From Mycolicibacter terrae (GTDB lineage: Bacteria > Actinomycetota > Actinomycetes > Mycobacteriales > Mycobacteriaceae), in NCBI RefSeq assembly GCF_010727125.1, contig NZ_AP022564.1, positions 4,216,001 to 4,280,000 on the forward strand: a stretch of DNA of 64,000 nucleotides. Direction: 5' to 3'. Below, piece after piece: positions 23,772 to 33,259 of the stretch; the stretch's first letter is position 1, and every line of letters begins with the position of its first letter. The position numbers were made by a program, and so were the translations under genes. The notes under the pieces were generated by a model. That model saw only the letters and a list, made by a program, of their open reading frames with translations, was not told where the DNA came from and ran no database searches.

Positions 23772-25177
23772 CCACACAGCCGCAGCCGCCGGTGGCGTTG
23801 ACCCCGGTGCTGCCGGACCGACGCAACGCCGAGCTCCTGCTGCTGTGCTTCGCGACCACGATCATCGCGGTGGCGATGCTGATCGTCGAGGCCGGTCACG
23901 AACAGGGCCTGCGCTGGGATCTGGTCGGCTACGGGACGGCGTTTCTGGTGCTGTTCGCCTTCGCCCACCTGGTCATCCGGCGCTCGGCGCGCTACGCCGA
24001 CCCGCTGCTGCTGCCGGTGGTGGCCCTGCTCAACGGCCTCGGACTGGTGATGATCCACCGCATCGATCTGGGCGCCGCGTTCGACGGCGCCGGCACCCGC
24101 CCCGGCGCCAGCGAGCAGATGCTGTGGACACTGGTCGGCGTCATCGTCTTCGCCCTGGTCCTGGAGTTGCTGAAGGACCACCGCCGGCTCGCCGGCAGCG
24201 GCTACGTCTGCGGGCTGGTGGGCCTGGTGCTGCTGGTGATCCCCGGCCTGTTGCCGGCCTCGCTGTCGGAGCGCCAGGGCGCCAAGATCTGGATCCGCCT
24301 GCCCGGCTTTTCGATTCAGCCCGCCGAGTTCTCCAAGATCCTGCTGCTGATCTTCTTCGCCGCGGTGCTGGTCTCCAAACGCCAGCTGTTCACCAGCGCC
24401 GGAAAGCACGTACTGGGAATGAACCTGCCGCGCCCCCGCGACCTGGCGCCGCTGCTGGCTGCCTGGGTGATCTCGGTCGGCGTGATGGCGTTCGAGAAGG
24501 ACCTGGGCACCTCGCTGCTGTTGTATGCGTCGTTTCTGGTGATGGTGTACCTGGCCACCCGCCGGTTCAGCTGGATGCTGATCGGGATGTTGCTGTTCGT
24601 CGTCGGCAGCATCGCCGCGTACTTCATGTTCAGCCACGTCCGGGTGCGGGTGCAGACCTGGCTGGACCCGTTCGCCGACCCCGAAGGCGCCGGCTACCAG
24701 ATGGTGCAGTCGCTGTTCAGCTTCGCCACCGGCGGCATCTTCGGGACCGGGCTGGGTAACGGCCAGCCCGGCTACGTGCCCGCGGCGTCGACGGACTTCA
24801 TCATCGCCGCGTTCGGCGAGGAACTGGGTCTGGTCGGGCTGGCCGGCGTGCTGATCCTGTACACGATCGTGATCGTCCGCGGCATGCGCACGGCGATCGC
24901 GGTCCGCGACAGTTTCGGCAAGTTGCTGGCGGCCGGCTTGGCCGCCACCCTGGGCATCCAGCTGTTCATCGTGGTCGGCGGCGTCACAAAGCTGATTCCG
25001 CTGACCGGGCTCACCACGCCGTGGCTGTCCTACGGCGGGTCGTCGTTGCTGGCCAACTATGTGCTGCTGGCGATCGTGCTGCGTGTCTCGCACGCCGCCC
25101 GCCGCCCGCTGAGCACCCAGCCGCAGCGCACCTCCCCAATCGGCGATACCGGCACGGCGGTGATCGAGCGCGTATGA
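23768..25177 (+). CDS. rodA: SEDS peptidoglycan glycosyltransferase RodA
   Basis: 469 residues, equal to recalled M. tuberculosis RodA. About ten to twelve membrane helices; SEDS family marks include the QPAEFSK motif near 180, the EKDLGTSLL region (with the conserved Asp needed for catalysis) and FGEELGLVG near 350. Polymerises glycan strands from lipid II on the outer face of the inner membrane and works with the class B PBP encoded next. The 4-bp ATGA overlap on both sides shows tight coupling. Confidence 0.95.
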   Translation: MTTQPQPPVALTPVLPDRRNAELLLLCFATTIIAVAMLIVEAGHEQGLRWDLVGYGTAFLVLFAFAHLVIRRSARYADPLLLPVVALLNGLGLVMIHRIDLGAAFDGAGTRPGASEQMLWTLVGVIVFALVLELLKDHRRLAGSGYVCGLVGLVLLVIPGLLPASLSERQGAKIWIRLPGFSIQPAEFSKILLLIFFAAVLVSKRQLFTSAGKHVLGMNLPRPRDLAPLLAAWVISVGVMAFEKDLGTSLLLYASFLVMVYLATRRFSWMLIGMLLFVVGSIAAYFMFSHVRVRVQTWLDPFADPEGAGYQMVQSLFSFATGGIFGTGLGNGQPGYVPAASTDFIIAAFGEELGLVGLAGVLILYTIVIVRGMRTAIAVRDSFGKLLAAGLAATLGIQLFIVVGGVTKLIPLTGLTTPWLSYGGSSLLANYVLLAIVLRVSHAARRPLSTQPQRTSPIGDTGTAVIERV

Positions 25178-26652
25178 ACACCTCCCTGCGCCGCGTCACG
25201 ATGACCCTGATGGCGTTGATCGTGCTGCTGTTGGGTAACGCCACGCTGACCCAGGTCTTCGCCGCCGACGGGCTGCGCGCCGACCCGCGCAATCAGCGGG
25301 TGCTGCTCGACGAGTACTCCCGCCAGCGCGGCCAGATCACCGCCGCCGGGCAGCTGCTGGCCTACTCGGTGGCCACCGGCGACCGGATCAAATACCAGCG
25401 CATCTACCCCGACCCGGCCGTATACGCGCCGATCACCGGGTTCTACTCACTGCGGTATTCCAGCAGCGGTTTGGAGCGCGCCGAGGACACCGTGCTCAAC
25501 GGATCGGATCCCCGGCTGTTCGGGCTGCGGCTGGCCGACTTCTTCACCGGCCGCAGCCCCCGCGGCGGCACCGTGGAGACCACCATCCGGCCGCGGGTGC
25601 AGCAGGCCGGCTGGGAGGCGATGCAGAAGGGCTGTTCCGGCGGCTGCCGCGGAGCGGTGGTGGCCTTGGAGCCGTCCACCGGCAAGGTCCTGGCGCTGGT
25701 GTCGGCACCGTCGTATGACCCCAACCAGTTGTCGTCGCATGATTCGGTGCAGCAGGGCCGGGCCTGGCAGCGGCTGCGCGACGACCCGCGCTCGCCGCTG
25801 ACCAACCGCGCCATCAGTGAGACCTACCCGCCGGGCTCGACGTTCAAGGTGATCACCACCGCGGCGGCGCTGCAGTCCGGTGTCGGCGAGAACGAGCCGC
25901 TGACCAACGCGGCGCGCATCGCGCTGCCGGACAGCACCGTGACGCTGGAGAACTTCGGCGGGAATACCTGCGAAGGCAACGAAGCGACCGTCCCGCTGCG
26001 GGTGGCGTTCGCCCGATCCTGCAACACCGCCTTCGTCCAGCTCGGTCTCCGCACCGGCGCCGACGCCCTGCGGGCCGCCGCCCAGGGGTTCGGGCTGGAC
26101 GTCACGCCCGAACCCATCCCGCTGCAGGTCGCCGAGTCCACCGTCGGCCCGATCCGCGACGCCGCCGCACTGGGGATGACCAGCATCGGCCAGAAGGATG
26201 TCGGGGTGACGCCGCTGAAGAACGCGGTGATCGCAGCGAGCATCGCCAACGGCGGGTTGACGATGCAGCCCTACCTGGTCGAGGGGCTGGAGGGGCCGGA
26301 CTTGGCCGGCATCGCGACGACCCAACCGCGCGAAGTGCGCCGTGCGGTGTCCTCGCAGGTCGCGGCTAAGCTTACGGAACTGATGATCGACGCCGAAAAA
26401 GTGACCCAGCAGGAGGGGGCCATCCCGGGCGTACAGATCGCGTCGAAGACCGGCACCGCCGAGCACGGTCCCGATCCGCGGAACACTCCGCCGCACGCGT
26501 GGTACATCGCCTTCGCCCCGGCCAGTGCCCCCAAGGTGGCCGTCGCCGTCGTCGTGGAGGACGGCGGCGACCGCTTGGCGGCGACCGGCGGCGCGCTGGC
26601 CGCACCGATCGGCCGGGCCGTCATCGAAGCGGCACTGCAGGGGCGATCATGA
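25174..26652 (+). CDS. pbpA: Class B penicillin-binding protein PbpA
   Basis: 492 residues. An N-terminal membrane anchor (about 8-30), an N-terminal domain, then the transpeptidase domain with Ser222-x-x-Lys225 (STFK), Ser282-Cys-Asn284 and Lys425-Thr-Gly (KTG). It makes cross-links in septal and polar wall with RodA and is reported to be a PknB target. Start ATG 25174 overlaps the rodA stop. Confidence 0.95.
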   Translation: MNTSLRRVTMTLMALIVLLLGNATLTQVFAADGLRADPRNQRVLLDEYSRQRGQITAAGQLLAYSVATGDRIKYQRIYPDPAVYAPITGFYSLRYSSSGLERAEDTVLNGSDPRLFGLRLADFFTGRSPRGGTVETTIRPRVQQAGWEAMQKGCSGGCRGAVVALEPSTGKVLALVSAPSYDPNQLSSHDSVQQGRAWQRLRDDPRSPLTNRAISETYPPGSTFKVITTAAALQSGVGENEPLTNAARIALPDSTVTLENFGGNTCEGNEATVPLRVAFARSCNTAFVQLGLRTGADALRAAAQGFGLDVTPEPIPLQVAESTVGPIRDAAALGMTSIGQKDVGVTPLKNAVIAASIANGGLTMQPYLVEGLEGPDLAGIATTQPREVRRAVSSQVAAKLTELMIDAEKVTQQEGAIPGVQIASKTGTAEHGPDPRNTPPHAWYIAFAPASAPKVAVAVVVEDGGDRLAATGGALAAPIGRAVIEAALQGRS

Positions 26653-27878
26653 GTCCTCAGGTCGGAGCGGCGCTGGCCGGCCGCTACCGGTTGCAGCGGC
26701 TCATCGCCACCGGCGGCATGGGCCAGGTGTGGGAGGCCGTCGACAACCGGCTGGGACGTCGGGTCGCGGTCAAGGTGCTCAAGCCGGAGTTCTCCTCCGA
26801 CCCGGAGTTCATCGAACGGTTCCGCGCCGAGGCCCGCAACACCGCCATGCTCAACCACCCGGGCATCGCCAGCGTGCACGACTACGGCGAGACCGAGCTG
26901 GACGGCGAGGGCCGCACCGCGTTCCTGGTGATGGAGCTGGTCAACGGCGAGCCGCTGAACTCGGTGCTCAAACGGACCGGGCGCCTGTCGCTGCGGCACG
27001 CCCTGGACATGCTCGAGCAGACCGGCCGGGCGTTGCAGGTGGCACACAGCACCGGGCTGGTGCACCGCGACGTCAAACCGGGCAACATCATGATCACGCC
27101 CACCGGTCAGGTGAAGATCACCGACTTCGGTATCGCCAAGGCCGTCGACGCCGCGCCGGTCACCCAGACCGGAATGGTGATGGGCACCGCCCAGTACATC
27201 GCCCCCGAACAGGCACTCGGGCAGGACGCCACCGCGGCCAGCGATGTGTACTCGCTGGGTGTCGTCGGGTACGAAGTCCTGTGCGGGCGGCGCCCGTTCA
27301 CCGGTGACGGCGCGCTGACCGTCGCCATGAAGCACATCAAGGAGCCGCCCCCGCCGCTGCCGGCCGAACTGCCGCCCAACGTGCGGGAACTCATCGAGAT
27401 CACGCTGGCCAAGAACCCCGGCATGCGCTACCGCAGCGGCGGCCCCTTCGCCGACGCGGTCGCCGCGGTGCGCTCCGGTCGCCGGCCGCTGCGGCCCAGC
27501 CAATCGCTACCGGCCGGCCGTGCCGCGCCGTCGGCGATCCCGTCGACGGCCGCGACCCGGATCGCGCCACCGGTGTCCGCCCGGGCCACCGCGGCACGAC
27601 GGGCCCGGACCGGCACCGGCAACCACCGCCCGCCAGCACCGCGGCGCACCTTCACCGCCGGGCAGCGCGCGCTGCTGTGGGCGGCCGGGGTGCTGGGCAC
27701 GCTGGCGATCATCATCGCGGTGCTGATCGTGGTCAACGCCAAGAGCCCGGGCGGCTCGCTGGCGCCGGCCACCGTCACCGACACCGGTGGGCCGGTCGAG
27801 TCGTCGACCTCGGAGTCACAGCCCGCGGGGCCGCCCGCGCACTCCTCCGGCTGGACCTGGACCCGGGAAGCGCGATGA
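26649..27878 (+). CDS. pknA: Ser/Thr protein kinase PknA
   Basis: 409 residues. Kinase domain 13-280: Gly-rich loop TGGMGQVWEAV, Lys42, HRDVKPGN with Asp141, DFG at about 159-161 and activation loop Thr172/Thr174 in VTQTGMVMGT. A Pro/Arg-rich linker precedes one membrane helix (about 340-363) and a 45-residue outer tail without a sensor domain. Essential in M. tuberculosis, where it controls cell shape and division. Overlaps both neighbours by 4 bp. Confidence 0.95.
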   Translation: MSPQVGAALAGRYRLQRLIATGGMGQVWEAVDNRLGRRVAVKVLKPEFSSDPEFIERFRAEARNTAMLNHPGIASVHDYGETELDGEGRTAFLVMELVNGEPLNSVLKRTGRLSLRHALDMLEQTGRALQVAHSTGLVHRDVKPGNIMITPTGQVKITDFGIAKAVDAAPVTQTGMVMGTAQYIAPEQALGQDATAASDVYSLGVVGYEVLCGRRPFTGDGALTVAMKHIKEPPPPLPAELPPNVRELIEITLAKNPGMRYRSGGPFADAVAAVRSGRRPLRPSQSLPAGRAAPSAIPSTAATRIAPPVSARATAARRARTGTGNHRPPAPRRTFTAGQRALLWAAGVLGTLAIIIAVLIVVNAKSPGGSLAPATVTDTGGPVESSTSESQPAGPPAHSSGWTWTREAR

Positions 27879-29749
27879 CCACCCCGCAGCGGCTCTCCGA
27901 CCGCTATGAGCTCGGCGAGATCCTCGGCTTCGGCGGAATGTCGGAGGTGCATCGCGCGGTCGACACCCGTCTGCACCGCGACGTGGCCGTCAAGGTGCTT
28001 CGTGCCGACCTGGCCCGCGACCCGAGCTTTTATCTGCGGTTCCGGCGGGAGGCGCAGAACGCGGCCGCGCTGAATCACCCCGCGATCGTCGCGGTGTACG
28101 ACACCGGCGAGGCCGAGACCCCGGCCGGCCCGTTGCCCTACATCGTGATGGAGCTCGTCGAGGGCGTCACGCTGCGCGACATCGTGCACAACGAGGGCCC
28201 GATGCCGCCCACCCGCGCCATCGAGGTGATCGCCGACGCCTGCCAGGCGCTGAACTTCAGCCACCAGCACGGCATCATCCACCGCGACGTCAAGCCGGCC
28301 AACATCATGATCGACAAGCACAACGCGGTGAAGGTGATGGACTTCGGCATCGCCCGCGCCATCGCCGACGCCGGCAACAGCGTCACCCAGACCGCGGCGG
28401 TGATCGGCACCGCCCAGTATCTGTCGCCCGAGCAGGCCCGTGGCGACACCGTCGACGCCCGCTCGGATGTGTACTCGCTGGGCTGCGTGCTGTATGAAAT
28501 CCTCACCGGCGACGCACCTTTCGTCGGCGACTCACCAGTGGCGGTGGCCTACCAGCACGTCCGCGAAGACCCGGTGCCGCCGTCGCACCGGCTACCCGGC
28601 CTGCCCGCCGACCTGGACGCGGTGGTGCTCAAAGCGCTGGCGAAGAACCCCGACAACCGCTACCAGACGGCCGCCGAGATGCGCACCGACCTGGTGCGGG
28701 TGCATAACGGGGAGAAGCCCGAGGCCCCCCGGGTGCTCACCGACGCCGACCGTGCCTCGATGCTGGCGGCCCGGCCGGGCGACGGCGGCGCGGGCCGCAC
28801 CGACCCGCTGCCGCGCCAGGAACTCGACTTCGGCCACGAGCGGCCGGGTTCGGTGGGCCGGTGGTTGACCGCCGCGATCGTACTGGCGGTGCTGACCGTC
28901 ATCGTCACGGTGTCGATCAACAGTTTCGGAGGCCGCACCCACCAGATCCAGGTTCCCGACGTGCGCGGTCGGGCTTCGGTCGATGCGATCGCCGAACTGC
29001 AGAACAAGGGCTTCAAGACGCGCACCGACCAGCGCGCCGACTCCGACGTCCCGCCGGATCATGTGATCAGCACCGATCCGCCGGCCGGCGCCCCGGCCAA
29101 CAAGGGCGACAAGATCACCGTCAACGTGTCCTACGGACCCGAGCAACGCCAGCTGCCCGACGTGGCCTCGCTGAGCTACGCCGACGCGGTCAAGAAACTG
29201 ACCGCCGCCGGATTCGGCAAGTTCAAGCAGGTCAACTCGCCGTCGACCCCGGAACTGAAGGACAAGGTGCTCGGCACCAACCCCCCGGCGAATCAGACCA
29301 CCGCGATCACCAACGAGATCGTGATCGTGATCGGCAGCGGACCGGCCACCAAGCCCGTCCCCGACGTGACCGGGCAGACCGTGGAGCTGGCAAGTAAAAA
29401 CCTGACCGTCTACGGCTTCACCAAGATCACCGAGGTGGTGGTCGACAGCCCACGCCCGGCCGGCGAGGTGATCGCCACCAACCCGCCGACCGGGGAGACC
29501 GCCCCCGTCGACGCGGTGATCGAGCTGCGGGTGTCCCGCGGCAACCAGTTCGTCATGCCGGATGTGACCGGGATGTTCTGGACCGATGCCGAACCGCAGC
29601 TCCGGGCGCTGGGTTGGACCGGCATGCTGATCAAGGGTGCCGACGTCGACGCCGGCGGCTCCGGCCACAACCGGGTGCTCTATCAGAGCCCGGCGGCGGG
29701 CCAGGGCGTCAACAACGACGGCAACATCACCCTGCGGTTCGGGCAGTAG
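27875..29749 (+). CDS. pknB: PASTA-domain Ser/Thr protein kinase PknB
   Basis: 624 residues. Kinase domain with Lys40, HRDVKPAN (Asp138), DFG at 156-158 and activation-loop Thr171/Thr173, matching M. tuberculosis numbering. A juxtamembrane region leads to one membrane helix (about 331-349) and four PASTA repeats (about 355-624) that bind muropeptides or lipid II. It phosphorylates CwlM, MurJ, GarA and others; several of these targets are encoded in this window. Last gene of the operon; the convergent pabA gene follows after 15 bp. Confidence 0.96.
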   Translation: MTTPQRLSDRYELGEILGFGGMSEVHRAVDTRLHRDVAVKVLRADLARDPSFYLRFRREAQNAAALNHPAIVAVYDTGEAETPAGPLPYIVMELVEGVTLRDIVHNEGPMPPTRAIEVIADACQALNFSHQHGIIHRDVKPANIMIDKHNAVKVMDFGIARAIADAGNSVTQTAAVIGTAQYLSPEQARGDTVDARSDVYSLGCVLYEILTGDAPFVGDSPVAVAYQHVREDPVPPSHRLPGLPADLDAVVLKALAKNPDNRYQTAAEMRTDLVRVHNGEKPEAPRVLTDADRASMLAARPGDGGAGRTDPLPRQELDFGHERPGSVGRWLTAAIVLAVLTVIVTVSINSFGGRTHQIQVPDVRGRASVDAIAELQNKGFKTRTDQRADSDVPPDHVISTDPPAGAPANKGDKITVNVSYGPEQRQLPDVASLSYADAVKKLTAAGFGKFKQVNSPSTPELKDKVLGTNPPANQTTAITNEIVIVIGSGPATKPVPDVTGQTVELASKNLTVYGFTKITEVVVDSPRPAGEVIATNPPTGETAPVDAVIELRVSRGNQFVMPDVTGMFWTDAEPQLRALGWTGMLIKGADVDAGGSGHNRVLYQSPAAGQGVNNDGNITLRFGQ

Positions 29750-29764
29750 CCGGGCCCACCGCCG

Positions 29765-30487
29765 TCAGCTGATCGCCGGGACCGGTGTTATCGCCGGCGC
29801 CCCGCCGGGCTCGCGATCTGCGGGGAGGGCGGTCTGCACCGTGGCGGCGATCTCGTCCTCCAGCCGTCGCACCAAGGTCTCGTCGCACCGGTAGCCGCAG
29901 AAGCCCAGCCAGTTGGCCAGCATCCGGTGCCCGCCTTCGGTGAGGATGGACTCCGGATGGAACTGCACCCCGTGGATGGGCAGCTCGGTGTGCCGCACCC
30001 CCATGATCACCCCGCCGCGGGTACGCGCCGTGACCTCCAGGGCGGCGGGCAGCGTTTCGGGCAGGATCGTCAACGAGTGGTACCGAGTGGCGGTGAAGGG
30101 ATCCGGCAGACCCTTGAGCACCCCGGTGTCGGTGTGAAAGACGGTGCTGGTCTTACCGTGCAGCAGCTCCGGCGCCCGGTCCACGGTGCCGCCGAACGCG
30201 ACGCCGATCGCCTGATGGCCCAGGCACACTCCCAGCACCGGGATGCGCGCCTCGGCGCACGCGCCGACCAGGGCGATCGATGCCCCGGCGCGTTCCGGGG
30301 TGCCCGGCCCGGGGCTGAGCAGCACCCCGTCGAAGTCGGCCACCACTGTGTCCAGGGCGGCCGGGTCGGCCAGGCGGGCGTCGTCGTTGCGCCAGACGGC
30401 AGCCTCGACGCCCAGCTGGCCCAGGTACTGCACCAGGTTGAACACGAAGCTGTCGTAGTTGTCGACGACGAGAATCCGCACGCTCAC
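29765..30487 (-). CDS. trpG: Glutamine amidotransferase of anthranilate or aminodeoxychorismate synthase
   Basis: 240 residues from GTG 30487 (GTG 30481 is also possible and gives RILVVDNYDSF). Class I GATase with the Cys in GVCLGHQAIG and His/Glu in GVQFHPESILT, so the full triad is seen. It hydrolyses glutamine and passes ammonia to TrpE or PabB. The gene is named trpG in M. tuberculosis at this position (Rv0013), but it may mainly serve folate synthesis as PabA, since no TrpE or PabB gene is nearby. Confidence 0.88.
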   Translation of the reverse strand: MSVRILVVDNYDSFVFNLVQYLGQLGVEAAVWRNDDARLADPAALDTVVADFDGVLLSPGPGTPERAGASIALVGACAEARIPVLGVCLGHQAIGVAFGGTVDRAPELLHGKTSTVFHTDTGVLKGLPDPFTATRYHSLTILPETLPAALEVTARTRGGVIMGVRHTELPIHGVQFHPESILTEGGHRMLANWLGFCGYRCDETLVRRLEDEIAATVQTALPADREPGGAPAITPVPAIS

Positions 30488-30512
30488 AGGCTACCGCCGC
30501 GGCCCGCGGGCC

Positions 30513-31268
30513 TCAGTAGTCGACCGGGCCGGCCGGGACGGCGTAGCGCATCCGGGCGGGCCCGGGCGACTCGACCACCTCCAGGCCGGTGCTGACCTGT
30601 TCGCTGTAGCCCAGGCCGAACCGGATCACGTATTGCTTGTACAACGTGACCAGGGGAGCGGCGGCCAGCGCGGCCTGCATCGCGGCCGGGTCGCCGATCG
30701 CGGTGATGACATAGGGCGGGCTATAGGTCCGGCCGCCCAGCAACAGGGTATTGCCGACGCACCGCGGCGCCGACTCGGCGGTGATCCGCTGGTCCTGCAT
30801 CTGGACCGCTTCGGCGCCGGCGCTCCACACCGCATTGAGCACCGCGGAGATGTCCTGCTGGTGCACCACCAGATCATCGGGGGAAGCATCCCGGGGGAAC
30901 CGGCCGTTGGCGTCGCGCTGGGCATCGGTGAGGGTCACCACCAGACCCGGCCCGTATACCGCATCCAGGCCGGCGGCCTCGGCCATCTGGTCGGCCCGGT
31001 TGCGCATCGCCGACAGCGCCGCGCCGGCCCCCCGACCGTGCACCGATCCCACGGCGGCGGCCAGCGCGTCACGTTTGCCGGTGAGCTCCTCCACGGCGGA
31101 TTGGGTGGCGCGAACCAGGTCGACCAGGCGGGGCGCGTCGCCGCGGCGGATCTCCTTACCGCCGGAGACGCCGTGGGTGGCCGCCAAGAGCAGCCCGGCG
31201 AGCAGACACACCAGGGGTACGCCTACGCGCCATGGTGAGCGGCGCCGGCCGGGGGACGCGACCTCCAT
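30513..31268 (-). CDS. DUF881 membrane protein (Rv0012-type)
   Basis: 251 residues from ATG 31268, preferred because GGAGAG lies 5 bases upstream and the first 23 residues of the longer frame lack homologous character. One N-terminal membrane helix (about 16-32) is followed by a coiled coil (about 50-95) and an extracytoplasmic alpha/beta DUF881 domain with YGPGLVVTLTDA. DUF881 proteins often lie beside division and wall genes in Actinobacteria. It is divergent from crgA with about 92 bp between starts. Exact role unknown. Confidence 0.8.
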   Translation of the reverse strand: MEVASPGRRRSPWRVGVPLVCLLAGLLLAATHGVSGGKEIRRGDAPRLVDLVRATQSAVEELTGKRDALAAAVGSVHGRGAGAALSAMRNRADQMAEAAGLDAVYGPGLVVTLTDAQRDANGRFPRDASPDDLVVHQQDISAVLNAVWSAGAEAVQMQDQRITAESAPRCVGNTLLLGGRTYSPPYVITAIGDPAAMQAALAAAPLVTLYKQYVIRFGLGYSEQVSTGLEVVESPGPARMRYAVPAGPVDY

Positions 31269-31360
31269 CGGCTCTCCAATTCTCGGCTGGTTGGCCGGCT
31301 GGGTTAATCTCGTACCGACCCATACTCGCAGCTTCACCGCCGCACTGTCCCGAGGTACTG

Positions 31361-31642
31361 ATGCCCAAGTCGAAGGTTCGCAAGAAGACCAGCTTCACCC
31401 CCTCGGCGGTCAGCCGTACCCCGGTCAAGGTCAAGGGCGGGCCGTCGAGCATGTGGTTCGTCGCGCTGTTTCTGGGACTGATGCTCTTCGGGCTGGTGTG
31501 GCTGATGGTGTATCAGCTGGCGGCCACCGGGCTGGACACCCCGGCGGCGCTGAACTGGATGAGCGAGCTGGGCCCGTGGAACTACGCGATCGCGTTTGCT
31601 TTCATGATCGTCGGGTTGTTGCTCACGATGCGCTGGCATTGA
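31361..31642 (+). CDS. crgA: Cell division protein CrgA
   Basis: 93 residues from ATG 31361 (MPKSKVRKKTSFT), as in M. tuberculosis. Two membrane helices with a short external loop (LNWMSELGPW between them). CrgA recruits FtsQ, FtsI and PbpA to the septum and helps organise FtsZ rings and CwsA. The upstream in-frame extension from 31232 overlaps the divergent gene's leader and is rejected. Confidence 0.95.
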   Translation: MPKSKVRKKTSFTPSAVSRTPVKVKGGPSSMWFVALFLGLMLFGLVWLMVYQLAATGLDTPAALNWMSELGPWNYAIAFAFMIVGLLLTMRWH

Positions 31643-31705
31643 GCCGCTCTGCCCTCGGATTTCAGTTATGTCGCGTCGTCGGCGATGCCAGCTGGGAGAC
31701 CAAGC

Positions 31706-31731
31706 GATTGCCCAATCACAACGATGTGATT
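31706..31731. promoter_or_regulatory. Two overlapping inverted repeats upstream of the PH-domain gene
   Basis: GATTG (31706-31710) pairs with CAATC (31713-31717). The overlapping AATCACA (31714-31720) pairs with TGTGATT (31725-31731) across 4 bp. The pairs share bases, so only one can form at a time. They lie 52 bp before ATG 31783, in an AT-richer patch between crgA and that gene. Could be an operator or a small RNA switch; unproven. Confidence 0.45.
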
Positions 31732-31782
31732 CATCCCCATTGTGGACAACCCCTGTAGATAACTGCAAAACCCCAGGTCGCA

Positions 31783-32223
31783 TTGACTGAGTATCGGCGC
31801 CAGCAAACACAGTGGTCGCCTCCTGCGGGCGGAATCGCTGGTTGCGCGCTTGTCGGCGCAGTGTTAGCTATCAGTGCTGTGACGCTCGCCACAGACCTGC
31901 CCGGACGTGTTCTGGCCGGTATTGCCGGAGTCGGCCTGATGGTGTTTGCCGGTTTCTCCTGGCGGTCCCGGCCCAAGCTGGCGCTGACCGCCCAGGGCCT
32001 GGCCGTGCGCGACTGGCGGCGCACCCGGCTGCTGGCTCCCGGCAGCCTCACCCGGGTCCGCGTCACCGAGTTCCAGCGGATCGGACGCACGCACCGGTTA
32101 CTGGAGATCGAGACCGCCGACGACGCGCTGCTGATCCTGTCCCGGTGGGATCTCGGAACCGATCCCCGCGACGTGTTCGATGCCCTGGCAGCGGCCGGTT
32201 ACACCGGCCGCGCACAGGGTTGA
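31783..32223 (+). CDS. PH-domain membrane protein (Rv0010c-type)
   Basis: 146 residues. Two membrane helices at about 16-34 and 40-58, followed by a bacterial PH-like domain (SRPKLALTAQGLAVRDWRRTR, then LLILSRWDLGTDP). No catalytic motif is seen. Its place between crgA and ppiA matches M. tuberculosis. Convergent with ppiA (10 bp apart). Function unknown; a wall or division link is suggested by neighbours only. Confidence 0.8.
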   Translation: MTEYRRQQTQWSPPAGGIAGCALVGAVLAISAVTLATDLPGRVLAGIAGVGLMVFAGFSWRSRPKLALTAQGLAVRDWRRTRLLAPGSLTRVRVTEFQRIGRTHRLLEIETADDALLILSRWDLGTDPRDVFDALAAAGYTGRAQG

Positions 32224-32233
32224 CCTCGAGGCG

Positions 32234-32782
32234 CTAGGAGACCGTCACCGACTCGATGACGACGGGCTCGGTGGGCCGGTCGGAGCGGTCGGTCGCGGTG
32301 GTGGCGATGGCGTCCACGACGCGCTGCGACTCCGGGTCGACGACCTCACCGAAAATGGTGTGCTTGCGGTTGAGGTGCGGGGTCTGGCCGACCGTGATGA
32401 AGAACTGCGAACCGTTGGTGCCGGGGCCGGCGTTGGCCATCGCCAGCAGGTAGGGCTTGTCGAAGACCAGCTCGGGGTGGAACTCGTCCTCGAACTTGTA
32501 CCCGGGGCCGCCGCGGCCGGTGCCGGTCGGGTCACCGCCCTGGATCATGAAGCCGCCGATCACCCGGTGGAACACCGCGCCGTCGTAGAACGGGCCGGAC
32601 GAGCCGCCGGAGGCGTTGGTGGTCGAGTACTCCTTGGTGCCCTGCGCCAGCCCGACGAAGTTGCCGACGGTCTTGGGGGCGTGGTTGCCGAACAGCGCGA
32701 TCTTGATGTCGCCGCGGTTGGTGTGCAGCGTGGCGGTTGCGGTGGCGATGGGGCTGGTGGTCATGGGATCACAGTGTGCCAT
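32234..32782 (-). CDS. ppiA: Cyclophilin peptidyl-prolyl isomerase PpiA
   Basis: 182 residues from ATG 32782 (MAHCDPMTTSP), chosen because M. tuberculosis PpiA begins in the same way and has the same length; ATG 32764 is an alternative. Full cyclophilin fold with FHRVIGGFMIQGGD (catalytic Arg), MANAGPGTNGSQFFIT and LNRKHTIFGEV. Isomerises Xaa-Pro bonds during folding. No signal peptide, so cytosolic. Confidence 0.95.
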   Translation of the reverse strand: MAHCDPMTTSPIATATATLHTNRGDIKIALFGNHAPKTVGNFVGLAQGTKEYSTTNASGGSSGPFYDGAVFHRVIGGFMIQGGDPTGTGRGGPGYKFEDEFHPELVFDKPYLLAMANAGPGTNGSQFFITVGQTPHLNRKHTIFGEVVDPESQRVVDAIATTATDRSDRPTEPVVIESVTVS

Positions 32783-32822
32783 TCGCGGCGGGGTGCGCTG
32801 CGTCACGGGTAGCGTTGCGACC

Positions 32823-33251
32823 ATGCGCCTGTCGACCCAGAACCAGCTGACTCACCGAGAACGCCTGACCCGGGGCCTGGCACACACCGCGGGCGGGCCG
32901 GTCGACGTGGCGCGCGGCGCCGTCGGGCTGAGCGGGGCCGCGGTGCAGCGCGGCGCCGTGGAACTGCGCCGGCGCTACCGGGAGAGCCGGCTGGCCGACC
33001 ACGTGGCCGAGGCCGCCGAGGCGGCCGCGCGGGAGTTGGCCGCCGCCGGAGAGGTGGTGTCCGCGCTGCCGGACGTCCTGGCCTACGGCGAGCCGCGACG
33101 CCGCCGGATTCGCCGTTCCTGGGTGATCGCCGGGGCCGCCGGCGCGGCGTTGGCGGTGGGCGCAGTGGCGGTGGTGCTGATCCGCCGTTCTGGCCGGCCG
33201 GAGGAATCCTCGCCGCGGCCGCCCAGCGTGGAGGCGCAGCACAAGGTCTGA
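32823..33251 (+). CDS. cwsA: Cell wall synthesis protein CwsA
   Basis: 142 residues from ATG 32823. Cytosolic N-terminal part (about 1-95), a basic patch RRRRIRR, then one C-terminal membrane helix (about 99-120) and a short Pro-rich end. In mycobacteria CwsA interacts with Wag31 and CrgA at poles and septum and is needed for normal wall growth. Divergent from ppiA with 40 bp between the starts; the upstream frame extension to 32616 is antisense to ppiA and rejected. Confidence 0.85.
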   Translation: MRLSTQNQLTHRERLTRGLAHTAGGPVDVARGAVGLSGAAVQRGAVELRRRYRESRLADHVAEAAEAAARELAAAGEVVSALPDVLAYGEPRRRRIRRSWVIAGAAGAALAVGAVAVVLIRRSGRPEESSPRPPSVEAQHKV

Positions 33252-33259
33252 CAAGCTTG

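Noticed and set aside
23414..25093. 559-residue minus-strand ORF over pstP-rodA
   Set aside because: Antisense shadow of a conserved, coupled operon.
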